NCBI RefSeq assembly: GCF_026650985.1 | Contig: NZ_CP086239.1 | Span: forward strand, 2,914,001 to 2,978,000 | Direction of reading: 5' to 3' | Source of the DNA: Clostridium estertheticum | GTDB lineage: Bacteria; Bacillota; Clostridia; Clostridiales; Clostridiaceae | DNA: 64,000 nucleotides | In this document: positions 43,731-52,714 of the stretch, in pieces | How the letters are laid out: every line of letters begins with the position of its first letter | How positions within the stretch are numbered: position 1 is the first letter of the stretch | The notes under the pieces: model-generated | Told to the model about the DNA's origin: nothing | The model's database searches: none | What the model saw: the letters and a program-made list of their open reading frames with translations, nothing else | Made by a program: the position numbers and the translations under genes

Positions 43731-44726
43731 TTATTTATTTTTTGGTGCTAATTCAATTGCTTGCCTCATTGCTTCAATCATACTTCGCTCATCTGCAATT
43801 CCTTTACCTGCAATATCAAAAGCTGTTCCATGGTCTACACTTGTACGTATTTTGGGTAGTCCAACTGTTATATTAACGCCATTTGCAAATCCCAAAACCT
43901 TAACTGGAATATGTCCTTGATCATGATACATAACAACAACTATATCAAATTCTCCCTTAAGGGTTCTGTAGAATACTGTGTCTGCAGGTATTGGTCCATT
44001 TACAATAATCCCTTCAAGTTCTGCTCTCTTCACTGCAGGCAATATTTCTCTTTCTTCTTCTCCATAACCAAATAGTCCATTTTCACCAGCATGAGGATTA
44101 ACACCACAAACAGCTATACGTGGGTTTGGATTTCCTGCCTTCTTAAGAACATCTGCAGCCATACATATTACCTTATATACCCGTTCCTTATTAATAGATT
44201 TTACAGCATCAATCATTCCCATATGCGTAGTAACATGTATTACTTTAAGTTTTGGAGAAGATAACATCATTGCAAATTCCTTTGTTCCTGTAAGCTCCGC
44301 AAGAATTTCGGTATGCCCAGGGTAGTTATGTCCACCTTTATGAAGTGCTTCCTTATTTAGAGGTGCAGTACAGATTGCATCTATTTTGTCCTCATTTGCA
44401 AATTCTATTGCTTTTTTTAAATATTGAAAAGCAGCATTGCCAGCAGATGCAGATACCTCCCCAAAAGGTAGGTCACTAGGCAATAAATTAAGGTCTATAC
44501 AATCAACTTTCCCATACTCAAACAAGGCATCATTAATATCTGTTATTATATTAACTTCAAGGCTAGATTTAACAATTTCATTTGCTCTTATTAACATCTT
44601 TGCATCACCTATAACAATAGGCCTACAATTTTCATAAATTTCCTCATACTTAAGTGTTTTCATAATGATCTCTGGACCTACACCTGCAGCATCTCCCATA
44701 GTTATTCCAATAATAGGTTTATTCAA
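43731..44726 (-). CDS. PdxA2-type 4-phospho-acid-sugar dehydrogenase
   Basis: This 331-residue protein belongs to the PdxA family: ITMGDAAGVGPEI, CTAPLNKEALHKGGHNYPGHTEIL and VVMYHDQGHIPVKVLGF carry the three metal-binding His residues and the Asp. Here it is coupled to a four-carbon acid-sugar kinase, the arrangement known for PdxA2, which oxidises and decarboxylates 4-phospho-threonate/erythronate to dihydroxyacetone phosphate. So it is unlikely to serve vitamin B6 synthesis. The start is TTG at 44726, sharing TTGA with the kinase stop; the ribosome site is AAAAGGAGGGG. Confidence 0.87.
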   Translation of the reverse strand: MNKPIIGITMGDAAGVGPEIIMKTLKYEEIYENCRPIVIGDAKMLIRANEIVKSSLEVNIITDINDALFEYGKVDCIDLNLLPSDLPFGEVSASAGNAAFQYLKKAIEFANEDKIDAICTAPLNKEALHKGGHNYPGHTEILAELTGTKEFAMMLSSPKLKVIHVTTHMGMIDAVKSINKERVYKVICMAADVLKKAGNPNPRIAVCGVNPHAGENGLFGYGEEEREILPAVKRAELEGIIVNGPIPADTVFYRTLKGEFDIVVVMYHDQGHIPVKVLGFANGVNITVGLPKIRTSVDHGTAFDIAGKGIADERSMIEAMRQAIELAPKNK

Positions 44727-46033
44727 ATTGAAACCCCTCCTTTTAACATCTTTAATGCTTTAATTAATGAATCATATTTTCCAAATGCTCCTGCTTTAGT
44801 GACTACATACATATCAAATTTATTAATAGGTTTTCCGAGTGGTATACCCGGCTCAATTTCATTTATTAAGCTAATACCACAAATTTCGCTCCATTTACAT
44901 ACCGCTTTTGCCGTGTCACCTCCGGTAAGAATCATTCCTGCAAGAGGTATTTCTTTTAATATCTTTGACATAATTTCTCCTAATGCATTAGAGATTTGAT
45001 TGGATACTTCCATTCCATCAAGACCTAATTCTTTTCCACTTAACTTTGTAGCAACAATATATTCAGGTAATGAGCATGTATAAAGACTGATGTCCTTTCC
45101 CTCTTTTGTTGCTATTGACACTTCATCAAAACACCTCTTGATTTCGTCTGCCTTCTTTTTATCAGATTGAATAATGTCCAGAACATTAAGCTCAATTTGT
45201 GCAACTTGTGGTAATTTATTAAACTGATTTACTTGGTTACTTGTTAATTGTGATAAACTTCCTGAAACAAGTATAACAGGATTTTTAGTTGGCGAAATAT
45301 TCATTACTTCAGGCAATACATCAGGAAACCCAAAGTATTTTGGAATGAACTCTGCAAGTCCAGCAGAACCTACCCAAAGTATTCTAGATGGATCATAATG
45401 TGATTGAGATGCTGCTATAATTTCTAAATCATCTTCAGTTTCAGCATCAAAAATAAAAATTTCATTTTCATGTGCTCTTTCTTCATTAATTTTTTTTATT
45501 ATATTGACTATACCTCCACGAACAATGTCTAGTTTTATTAATGTACATTTCCTATTGGTTTGAAGTGAGAGTAGTTTAACTACATTTGATTCTTTTACAG
45601 GTGTACGTGGGTCCCTGCCAACTTCAGTTTCACTTACTGGTACATGATTTAAATATTGAACACCCTCAACCGTTGTTCTGCCGAGTTTTGGAAAAGCTGG
45701 AACTACTATTGAATAATCAAAAGATGTCGAATCTAATATTGCATCAATTTCATATCCCAAATTTCCTCTGAGCGTTGAATCTATTTTTTTATAAATAAAA
45801 TCAAATCCGTAATCATGAAGTTTACTTACAGTACATTTAACTCTCTTATAAGCAACCTCTGTTTTACTAGCACGGCTGTCTGTATCTACCACAATAACAA
45901 CGTTTTCATTTGATGTATCACTAAAAAGGTTTATATCAAAAATTACATGTGTTTCAATACCTTTTCTAGCAAACTGAACACCTGAATCTGAAGCTCCTGT
46001 TAAGTCATCAGCTATTATTGCAATTTTAAACAT
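44723..46033 (-). CDS. Four-carbon acid-sugar kinase (DtnK/OtnK, DUF1537 family)
   Basis: This 436-residue kinase shows the N-terminal substrate half with IADDLTGASDSGVQFARKG, YKKIDSTLRGNLGYEID and VVPAFPKLGRTTVEG. The C-terminal half has GSLSQLTSNQ, ILTGGDTAKAVC and the VTKAGAFG end. The family phosphorylates D-threonate, D- or L-erythronate or related acids at O4. It is the first gene of the long minus-strand operon, translationally coupled to PdxA2. The ATG follows TTGGAGGGG. Confidence 0.9.
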   Translation of the reverse strand: MFKIAIIADDLTGASDSGVQFARKGIETHVIFDINLFSDTSNENVVIVVDTDSRASKTEVAYKRVKCTVSKLHDYGFDFIYKKIDSTLRGNLGYEIDAILDSTSFDYSIVVPAFPKLGRTTVEGVQYLNHVPVSETEVGRDPRTPVKESNVVKLLSLQTNRKCTLIKLDIVRGGIVNIIKKINEERAHENEIFIFDAETEDDLEIIAASQSHYDPSRILWVGSAGLAEFIPKYFGFPDVLPEVMNISPTKNPVILVSGSLSQLTSNQVNQFNKLPQVAQIELNVLDIIQSDKKKADEIKRCFDEVSIATKEGKDISLYTCSLPEYIVATKLSGKELGLDGMEVSNQISNALGEIMSKILKEIPLAGMILTGGDTAKAVCKWSEICGISLINEIEPGIPLGKPINKFDMYVVTKAGAFGKYDSLIKALKMLKGGVSI

Positions 46034-46181
46034 AATAAAACCCCTCCAAAATGAATTAAAATAAGCTCTTATAAAACCTCCCTTTAATATCTATTATTAA
46101 TGGTAATGAAAATTTTATTACTATACGAGCTATTTAATTGTCTGTTTTTGCAACATATTGTTTTAATATCTGTTCTGCTTA

Positions 46182-46212
46182 TTTGTAGTATATAACTTTT
46201 CAGTACTACAAA
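46182..46212. promoter_or_regulatory. Inverted repeat upstream of the acid-sugar operon
   Basis: TTTGTAGTA (46182-46190) and TACTACAAA (46204-46212) are perfect arms separated by 13 bp, about 150 bases before the kinase start codon. Position and symmetry suit a binding site for the Fis-like C-terminal HTH of the adjacent PrpR-type regulator. Confidence 0.5.
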
Positions 46213-46228
46213 CAACTCTAATCACAAA

Positions 46229-46306
46229 TATTGTTTATTTTTGCAACAGTTTTATTATTTCCTTTTTTTTTCTCCAAATAGTTTTTCTATTGATTCCCAA
46301 TCTAAT
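46229..46306 (-). pseudogene. Duplicated C-terminal HTH remnant of the PrpR-type regulator
   Basis: The minus strand reads LGINRKTIWRKKKEIIKLLQK and a stop, parallel to LGINRTTIWRKLKEY...LQK at the end of the intact regulator 150 bp away. The frame has no start. It is the tail of a former second regulator copy, left downstream of the terminator of the intact gene. Confidence 0.8.
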
Positions 46307-46321
46307 ATTTAGGTTCAAATA

Positions 46322-46360
46322 AAGAAACCTAAAAAGTGAATATCACCTTTTAGGTTTCTT
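46322..46360 (-). terminator. Terminator of the PrpR-type regulator gene
   Basis: Stem AAGAAACCTAAAAAGTGA/TCACCTTTTAGGTTTCTT (one mismatch) with T-rich flanks, lying between the intact gene end and the remnant tail. Confidence 0.8.
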
Positions 46361-46382
46361 ATTTGCATTTTGCAAAAACTGT

Positions 46383-48215
46383 TTATTTTTGCAACATTGT
46401 TGTATCATATTCCTTTAATTTTCTCCAAATAGTTGTCCTATTGATTCCTAACCTTTCCGCAGTACTAGATTGATTCATATCTTCCTCTTGCAAAATATGC
46501 CACAAAATCTTTTTTTCGATTTCTTCCCAAGAACCACCTATATCTACCATCATCGTATTTTGCGATAATTTTTTATGAGATTCCTCATGCCTCCTTAGAA
46601 TTTCATCTACCTCACTTAATTCAATATACGGCCCATCTGACGCAGCAGGCATTTCTGTAATAATATTAATTAGTTCTTTCACATTACCAGGCCAACTCTC
46701 ATTCATCAATTTGTTAATTACCTCAGCTCTCATCCCAACAATCTGCTTGCCATACTGTGAATTATAATCCGCTATCTTAATTCTAACAATTTCTTCAATA
46801 TCTTCTAAACGTTCCTTTATAGACGGTATTTTCAAATATAGTTCTCCAATTATAGAAAAAAGTTTTTTAGAAAATTCTTCTCTAATGGTAGATTTTTCAA
46901 ACGGAATACTAGATGATGCAATTATCCTCATTGAAGTACCTTTGTTAACCTCAAGAACTATCCTTTCTTGCATACTAAGTTTCATACCATCAATATCCTT
47001 AAGATAAAGTGTCCCCTTTTCTCCCTTTTGTATTAGACCTACAACATTCTCATTTCCAAATAATTCACTTTCTAGTTCTAACTCAGATAGTTGCTTACAG
47101 TCCAAAATATAAAACGAGTTTTTTCTAAATGAACTTTCTGAATGGATCGCCTGGGCAAACATACATTTTCCACTTCCACTTTCGCCATAAATCCAGACAT
47201 TTCCATCTAAACCCGCAAGTTTTTTCGCCTTTTGAATACATTTTTTTATAGCAACACTTGAACCAACTATTTGAGCAAAAGTTGAAATACCAGACGGCAT
47301 TTGTACTAACGAATTTTTTATTTTTGACTCATCAGTTACTAGAGATATTATGTACCGTGCCTCAATTTCATCGGGGCAAGATACTATGTTAATGTATACT
47401 TGCTTTTTCTTTATATAAATATATTGTTTAACATCTTTCTTACCCTCATTTACGATGTTTTTAATTAAATTTACTATAATAGGTACATGATAGGCAAGAA
47501 CATCTCCTATAAGTTTAACCGTTTCTTCCCCTAAAATCCTTGCCGCTGCACTGTTTGTATATCTAATAATATTTTGACCGTCAACTGCTATTACACCTAA
47601 ACTACTTGATTCAAGTAACTTCTCCAAAAGGTTTACCTTAGCTTTTCCTTTAAGTAAAATATCATATATCCTCTGCACTTCTTTAAATGCTTCATTTACT
47701 GATTCATAACCTGAAGTAATAAGTATCCCATGGTAACCCATTTCTTTAGCAGCCCTGACTGTAACAACATCTCCTAGCACAATTTGTATACCATCATTAA
47801 ATGCCTTTTGCAGCACCTGTGTTACTTCTGTTTCTTTGTTAAGTGAATATATTGGTAAATCTATATTAAGTAATTTTCTAACAATCTCAGTTCCTTTGCA
47901 TATATTACTAAATCCTATAGCTGCCATCTTTGTACTTGAATTTTTAATTAACGTTAATACATGAAGAATATCATAACCTGACACAGGAATTTCAATAACT
48001 GGTATTTCAGCGTATTCACGTATTATATTTGCAGTACCTCCACGGCTGAGGATAATATCATAACCCCTTTTATCAGCTTCTCTAGCAATTGGTATTGATC
48101 CATTTAAATCCGCAATTTCTATGTCCATAACAATATTTTCATACTTGCTACATACATCTTTAAGCAATTCTCTTAAACCTTCATATGGGACTATTGCCAA
48201 TAATTTTATTGTCAT
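46383..48215 (-). CDS. PrpR-type regulator with degenerate sigma-54 activator domain
   Basis: This 610-residue protein has an N-terminal PrpR/PropR sensor domain (about 10-190, with DIILSRGGTANIIRE), then a PAS domain (about 195-290, GVIAVDGQNIIRYTNSAAARILG). An AAA+ domain follows (Walker A GESGSGKC), and the C-terminus is a Fis-like HTH (STAERLGINRTTIWRKLKEY). The AAA+ part lacks the GAFTGA loop: after ELFGNE comes NVVGLIQKGEKGTLYLKDID. The Walker B region is LYLKDID rather than LFLDE. It probably does not activate sigma-54 polymerase in the classical way. It is transcribed towards the acid-sugar operon. The ATG follows CTGGAGG. Confidence 0.87.
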   Translation of the reverse strand: MTIKLLAIVPYEGLRELLKDVCSKYENIVMDIEIADLNGSIPIAREADKRGYDIILSRGGTANIIREYAEIPVIEIPVSGYDILHVLTLIKNSSTKMAAIGFSNICKGTEIVRKLLNIDLPIYSLNKETEVTQVLQKAFNDGIQIVLGDVVTVRAAKEMGYHGILITSGYESVNEAFKEVQRIYDILLKGKAKVNLLEKLLESSSLGVIAVDGQNIIRYTNSAAARILGEETVKLIGDVLAYHVPIIVNLIKNIVNEGKKDVKQYIYIKKKQVYINIVSCPDEIEARYIISLVTDESKIKNSLVQMPSGISTFAQIVGSSVAIKKCIQKAKKLAGLDGNVWIYGESGSGKCMFAQAIHSESSFRKNSFYILDCKQLSELELESELFGNENVVGLIQKGEKGTLYLKDIDGMKLSMQERIVLEVNKGTSMRIIASSSIPFEKSTIREEFSKKLFSIIGELYLKIPSIKERLEDIEEIVRIKIADYNSQYGKQIVGMRAEVINKLMNESWPGNVKELINIITEMPAASDGPYIELSEVDEILRRHEESHKKLSQNTMMVDIGGSWEEIEKKILWHILQEEDMNQSSTAERLGINRTTIWRKLKEYDTTMLQK

Positions 48216-48360
48216 AATTTTTCCTCCAGTTTCTATTGCAATTTACAACACATCCATCTTACCATTATAATTCTCCTGCTTCAATATGGGAATTGTGTAG
48301 AAATGGAACAAAAAATATTATTATATAAATATGCTCTAACTAGCTCAACCTTCTACCTAG

Positions 48361-48700
48361 TAATATTTATTATCAATTAAAAATAGTTCTTTACAAATAC
48401 CAATTACCATGTTATTATTATCTCATAAACAAAGAAGCATAATTAACTGTTAACCTTCATTAGATAAAATAAAATAATCGCTAATAGAAAGGGGATAGTC
48501 CAATGTTTCAAATTAAATCTTCAGAGTTTTTAGAGGGTAGTAAAAGTTTATAAATAAGAGGTCTTTAGGATATGTGATAAGACAAAGAAAAATAACTTAA
48601 ATTAAAATAAATTACTATACTCTACTTAGTTTAAAATTAAATATGTATATATATTAAAAGAGAATTCATTTTATTGAATTCTCTTTTTGTTGTTAAAAAT
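48361..48700 (+). repeat. Dispersed element, full copy D
   Basis: This copy has TTTACA, a 17-bp spacer, TATTAT, the conserved leader, the ORF at 48503-48553, and a terminator stem with AGAGAATTCA/TGAATTCTCT, where a G-C pair is replaced by A-T on both arms. Confidence 0.8.
48503..48553 (+). CDS. Putative 16-residue peptide of element D
   Basis: ATG eight bases after AAAGGGG; predicted MFQIKSSEFLEGSKSL. Confidence 0.4.
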   Translation: MFQIKSSEFLEGSKSL

Positions 48701-48755
48701 AATTTCATTTTTGCCTTTAAATATAGCAATCATATTCCAAATATTTTTTCCAATT

Positions 48756-48960
48756 TCACAATTTTGAACAGAGCTCCGACACTCCTGCTATCGCAACAAT
48801 GTCATTCTCTTGTTTAGCAAGTATTACGAGTGTATACAACCCTGATAGTATACGTATCGAAGCTTCCTTATTCTTGATGCTCTCACATTTACCCCTATTT
48901 ATTGATTTATTTATAGTTGATATATAATTAATATATCGTGCTTTTACGATTGATGAAGAC
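48756..48960 (-). pseudogene. Possible truncated acetyltransferase remnant
   Basis: An open minus-strand frame without a start codon reads CESIKNKEASIRILSGL, then LVILAKQENDIVAIAGVSELCSKL and stops. The pattern L-V-I-L-A-x-x-x-N-D-I-V-A-I-A-G resembles the first conserved strand region of GNAT acetyltransferases. The acetyl-CoA loop is missing. Weak call; other folds are possible. Confidence 0.35.
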
Positions 48961-49022
48961 TTAAAGAAAGATGCAAAATAACTGAGTCTAAACTATGTTA
49001 ATTCAATCCTATAAATTAGAAT

Positions 49023-49208
49023 TTATCTATCAACTACTACCTTACCATCTGAATCTAATAATGGCGTCATTCCATTCATACCAGATCCAACAGTCGTTAT
49101 GTAATTAACTCCTGTCTGAGTATCAACAACGATATATACTGCACCAAATCCTAATGACTGTTCTTCTTTAATAACAAATCTCTTTTCCTTTTTTTCTTTC
49201 CCAAACAT
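49023..49208 (-). CDS. DUF6440-like small protein
   Basis: This 61-residue protein starts MFGKEKKEKRFVIKEEQ and ends GMTPLLDSDGKVVVDR. The KRF...DTQTGVNYITT...GMTPLLDxDGKxxxD pattern is the DUF6440 family of unknown function. I choose ATG 49208 behind ATGGAGGAATT; the earlier ATG has no ribosome site. Confidence 0.8.
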   Translation of the reverse strand: MFGKEKKEKRFVIKEEQSLGFGAVYIVVDTQTGVNYITTVGSGMNGMTPLLDSDGKVVVDR

Positions 49209-49411
49209 ATAAAATTCCTCCATTAAATTATTATTTATCTGTATGCTGTACAAATAGTTTTTACTTTACAATAGAATACGATATCGTCTTAGCTAATAAT
49301 AATTATAGCATATTCTTACATGTATAATTATCTCTTATTTATAGAAAGAGGTAAGTCATTTCAGTTTATAATTTAAAATTAGCTTTATTATTAACATACC
49401 AAATAACACAT

Positions 49412-49455
49412 AAAAATAACATGCTAACTATGAGGTTAATCAGCATGCTATTTTT
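49412..49455. terminator. Terminator between DUF6440-like gene and hydrolase gene
   Basis: Imperfect long stem (AAAATAACATGCT / AGCATGCTATTTTT, further inner pairing GTTAAT/ATTAAC) ending with a T-run on the + side and an A-run on the other. It serves the minus-strand hydrolase gene. Confidence 0.65.
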
Positions 49456-49531
49456 CAAGTTGTTTTATTAAAAGAACTTCAAAACGGAATCCGTTGTTAT
49501 TAATTTACCATAGCTTTTAAAACACTATCTT

Positions 49532-50500
49532 CTATTTCTGCATTGCTAAATAATTGTTATCCTTGTGTTGAGAATTTTTATTTTCTATAGTATTAATCAT
49601 GTCTTTAATTGCATTTACTACGTACTGAGGTTGGTCTATGTATATATAATGTCCAGAATTTGGAACTGGTATTCTTTTAGAGTAATTAGAGCACCTAAGC
49701 CAATCTTCTTGTTCTGCATTTACAACTGCTTGATATATTGGACCCATGCCTTCATCAACAGCTGATAAGTAAGTTAGTGGTACATTTCTAAGTACATCTC
49801 CTGCTTGGTACACCTGCTGTGCACTTTGTAACTGTTCATCAAGTGTGCCATCTGCCTTAGTAAACTGCCCTACGAAAACTTCTTTCATTTCTGGCATATC
49901 TGAATTAATGAAATTCATCATATCCACCATAATTATGCCTGCAACCTCTTTTGGATACAATTTTGTAAATTCAACAACATCAAAGCTACCTATTGAATGA
50001 GCTACCAAAAGATAGGGTGCTTTAACACCTTTTGCTTTTAAAAGGGCATGTAAGTTACGAGCTTTATCAATGGCTGTTTTACCATTACCTTTTTTAAATA
50101 TTGAGCTATCATAAGATACTGAAGAAAATTTATTATTCATCAATAATTGTCTATCTATATCATTTAATGGTTCTCTATTAGCAGTGTCATCACTTTTTCC
50201 AAGCCCCGCTCTATCATATGTTACTGTTCTTGCATATTCAGATATTTTCTGTTGAATTTCCCCCCAACCTTTTTTCGGATCACTATCAGTATTTATACCA
50301 TCACCATAACCTGAATCAAACACTACAGAAATCTTACCCTTTCCTGCTATTTTAGTATATAGCCCGAAATCACCTATGCTTACCTTGCCTTCAAATTGAT
50401 TATTCTGTTCCTTAGCATATGCATTCATTGAGAATGACCCCAACATTAGTGTAGCCGCTACTAGAGTAGATATAAATTTTTTTGATACATTTCTTTTCAT
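49532..50500 (-). CDS. Secreted alpha/beta hydrolase
   Basis: This 322-residue protein begins with a signal peptide (VSKKFISTLVAATLMLGSFSMNAYAKE, cleavage near AYA-K). The alpha/beta-hydrolase core has the oxyanion segment TVTYDRAGLGKSDD, nucleophile in LLVAHSIGSFDVV and late His in VPNSGHYIYIDQP. The substrate is unknown. The ATG follows TATAAGGGGG. Secreted or surface-associated enzyme; no anchor seen. Confidence 0.87.
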   Translation of the reverse strand: MKRNVSKKFISTLVAATLMLGSFSMNAYAKEQNNQFEGKVSIGDFGLYTKIAGKGKISVVFDSGYGDGINTDSDPKKGWGEIQQKISEYARTVTYDRAGLGKSDDTANREPLNDIDRQLLMNNKFSSVSYDSSIFKKGNGKTAIDKARNLHALLKAKGVKAPYLLVAHSIGSFDVVEFTKLYPKEVAGIIMVDMMNFINSDMPEMKEVFVGQFTKADGTLDEQLQSAQQVYQAGDVLRNVPLTYLSAVDEGMGPIYQAVVNAEQEDWLRCSNYSKRIPVPNSGHYIYIDQPQYVVNAIKDMINTIENKNSQHKDNNYLAMQK

Positions 50501-50731
50501 TTTAATGCCCCCTTATATTAGATAAATAAGATAGTTAAATATATCTTACATATAAAAATATACCATATTTTATATATCAATTCCATAAGATCATATATTT
50601 TACAAATAATTATTCATTTTACTTGATGATTGTTTTTATATTTAATACCTGTAATTAAATATACCCCCTCGCTTTTACACTAACCCATTTTATGCTAATG
50701 AGCATTCAAATTTTATATGGTTACAAATTAA

Positions 50732-50773
50732 AAAATATGGACTGTATTGTAGTCTCCAATACAGTCCATATTT
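50732..50773 (-). terminator. Terminator of the phosphatase gene
   Basis: A perfect 17-bp stem (AAATATGGACTGTATTG with its complement) and a 7-nt loop, with A/T-rich flanks, right after the stop codon. Confidence 0.85.
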
Positions 50774-50796
50774 AAATTAGTATGCACAAATAAATA

Positions 50797-52356
50797 CTAT
50801 TTTGGCATTGATGCTAATCCTGTAAGATTGTCTATCCAATTGCTTGAAAAATTTTTAACATAAATTGCTCCACCACCTACTACTGCATTATTGATTTCCT
50901 GCGCATTTAATGGATCATTCGCATAATCTAAAGCAAATGCTTTTGTTCCTATTAGTACAGTACCATTAGCCATTGCATCATAATTAGTTGTTGGTGCTTT
51001 AGCTATTGTGTAAGTATCTGTCTGTGCCATTGTGTCAGTTCTATATGTTGAAATTGTTAAAGCGTTATTTGTTACGCTCATTAGTGAAATAGTTGGAACA
51101 TGAATTTGTTGTTTAACAGCTTCATAAGTACCATTAAGATTAGGTGATTGCATCTCATAATATTTACTTCCGCTGGCAGAGTTAAATGTCATATAAAGTG
51201 TTCCTTTAGGGTTTACAACAGCTCCATTTGCATCTGTTGTAGTTTTCTGTGATACTCCACCTAACATTTGATTTGTTCTAGTATAACAATGATCGTGACC
51301 ATCTAAAACTACATCAATTCCAAGCTTATCAAACATTGCTGGAAGAATTGTTCTTCTTGTTATTATGTCTGCATCTGTTTCATGATCTGCAGAACTATAT
51401 ACAGAATGATGCATTGAAACTACCTTCCATTTTGCATTTGGATTTGCTGCAATAGCACTTTTCATAAATGCCATATGACCGTCTTCACTTACGTTATTAC
51501 TATTAAGCATCAAGTATAAAGTATTACCATATGTGAAGTAAGAATCTCCACCTGTTGTACCTATAACCGATCCAGAACCTGCAACTGTACCATATGTTGT
51601 TGACATATTTGGTACATTAAAGTGAGACAAATGTCCATCTCCGTAAGTTTCATGATTACCTGCGATAACGGCTATTGGTAAACTTGTAAACTGAGTTGGC
51701 CTAAAATATTGTGTATACTCTGATTCATTAATTTCTTTTTTTGTAGTAGCATCAGCAACTTCTTTACCATTATTAACTTGATCTCCTACTGATAGTAAGA
51801 AGCTGGCATTAGGAAATTTTAATGAAGCTTTGTTCATTGTATCAACCCAACCTGCTCCATCGCTTGCTACACTACCACTTGCACCAATCTGTGGGTCACC
51901 AGCTACTAATATGCTATACTGGCTTGTACTATGAGTAGTGTAATTATTAACTGTACTCCAATTAGTACCATCACCTAAGCGATATACATAAGCTGTAGAT
52001 TCTTTAAATCCAGTTGCAGTTACCTTGTTAGAGAAATGGCCTTCATTTCCTGCAGTACTAGTGCCCTTAAAGTTTACTGCCTTATCAATAGGGAATGTGC
52101 TTCCACTCATATCAGACTTTAATGCAACCTGTACTAAACTAGAGGTTGTGCTATTCGCAGAATACCAAGCAAAATTTAATTGCGTTGGATCGCTACCTGG
52201 AGTTAATGCTATATCTGTGATAGTAGTATCGACACCTGCAGCTAAAGCTATTGTCGTCTTGCTATTTGATCCAAATATTCCATTCGTTGCCAATGTAAAT
52301 ACAAATATAAATGCAATTAGGGAACTTAACACTCCTATTTTCTTAACTTTTTTCAT
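50797..52356 (-). CDS. Secreted purple-acid-phosphatase-like metallophosphoesterase
   Basis: This 519-residue protein has a signal peptide (ending LAAG), a fibronectin-like N-terminal domain (about 45-145), then the calcineurin-type core: GDPQIG, SVGDQVNNG, GNHE, SMHHSVYSS and GHDHCYTR. These are the metal-binding motifs of purple acid phosphatases. It should release phosphate from organic phosphates outside the cell. The C-terminal 90 residues show a possible surface or dockerin-like tail without clear repeats. The ATG follows AATGAGGGG. Confidence 0.9.
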   Translation of the reverse strand: MKKVKKIGVLSSLIAFIFVFTLATNGIFGSNSKTTIALAAGVDTTITDIALTPGSDPTQLNFAWYSANSTTSSLVQVALKSDMSGSTFPIDKAVNFKGTSTAGNEGHFSNKVTATGFKESTAYVYRLGDGTNWSTVNNYTTHSTSQYSILVAGDPQIGASGSVASDGAGWVDTMNKASLKFPNASFLLSVGDQVNNGKEVADATTKKEINESEYTQYFRPTQFTSLPIAVIAGNHETYGDGHLSHFNVPNMSTTYGTVAGSGSVIGTTGGDSYFTYGNTLYLMLNSNNVSEDGHMAFMKSAIAANPNAKWKVVSMHHSVYSSADHETDADIITRRTILPAMFDKLGIDVVLDGHDHCYTRTNQMLGGVSQKTTTDANGAVVNPKGTLYMTFNSASGSKYYEMQSPNLNGTYEAVKQQIHVPTISLMSVTNNALTISTYRTDTMAQTDTYTIAKAPTTNYDAMANGTVLIGTKAFALDYANDPLNAQEINNAVVGGGAIYVKNFSSNWIDNLTGLASMPK

Positions 52357-52714
52357 GAAATCTACCCCTCATTACTTATTTTTGGTACGCTAATCATTTC
52401 ATAGATACTTTTAATATTTTTACACCTTCCTTATATTATATTATCTTGTAATAACCAACGTCGCCTAATGGCTTAATTATATCAGCGATTGAAAATTTGT
52501 TCTTTCCCATTTGTGTAAAGTATATGTTAAATATATGTAAAGTTTGAAATACATTGTATTATTAATTGAGAAAATAAATTTAGAGATTTTTATATGATTC
52601 ACTTAACTTAACACAAGCTTTACAAAGACATTACCATTTAATTTTATAACTAATATATAATTAAAGTAAATTATTTTGCGAATCACATCTTAAAAATTTG
52701 TCTGGAGGAGAGAT

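Noticed and set aside
43731-44726. Vitamin B6 biosynthesis role for the PdxA-like protein
   Set aside because: It is translationally coupled to a DUF1537 kinase and lies in a sugar-acid operon, which fits PdxA2 better.
46141-46160. Sigma-54 promoter at the TTGCAA near 46151
   Set aside because: No GG element lies at the required distance upstream of the GC, and the nearby regulator lacks GAFTGA.
8881-48700. CRISPR array or integron-like cassette array
   Set aside because: Copies are kilobases apart, about 340 bp long, carry promoters and terminators, and are not separated by uniform spacers.
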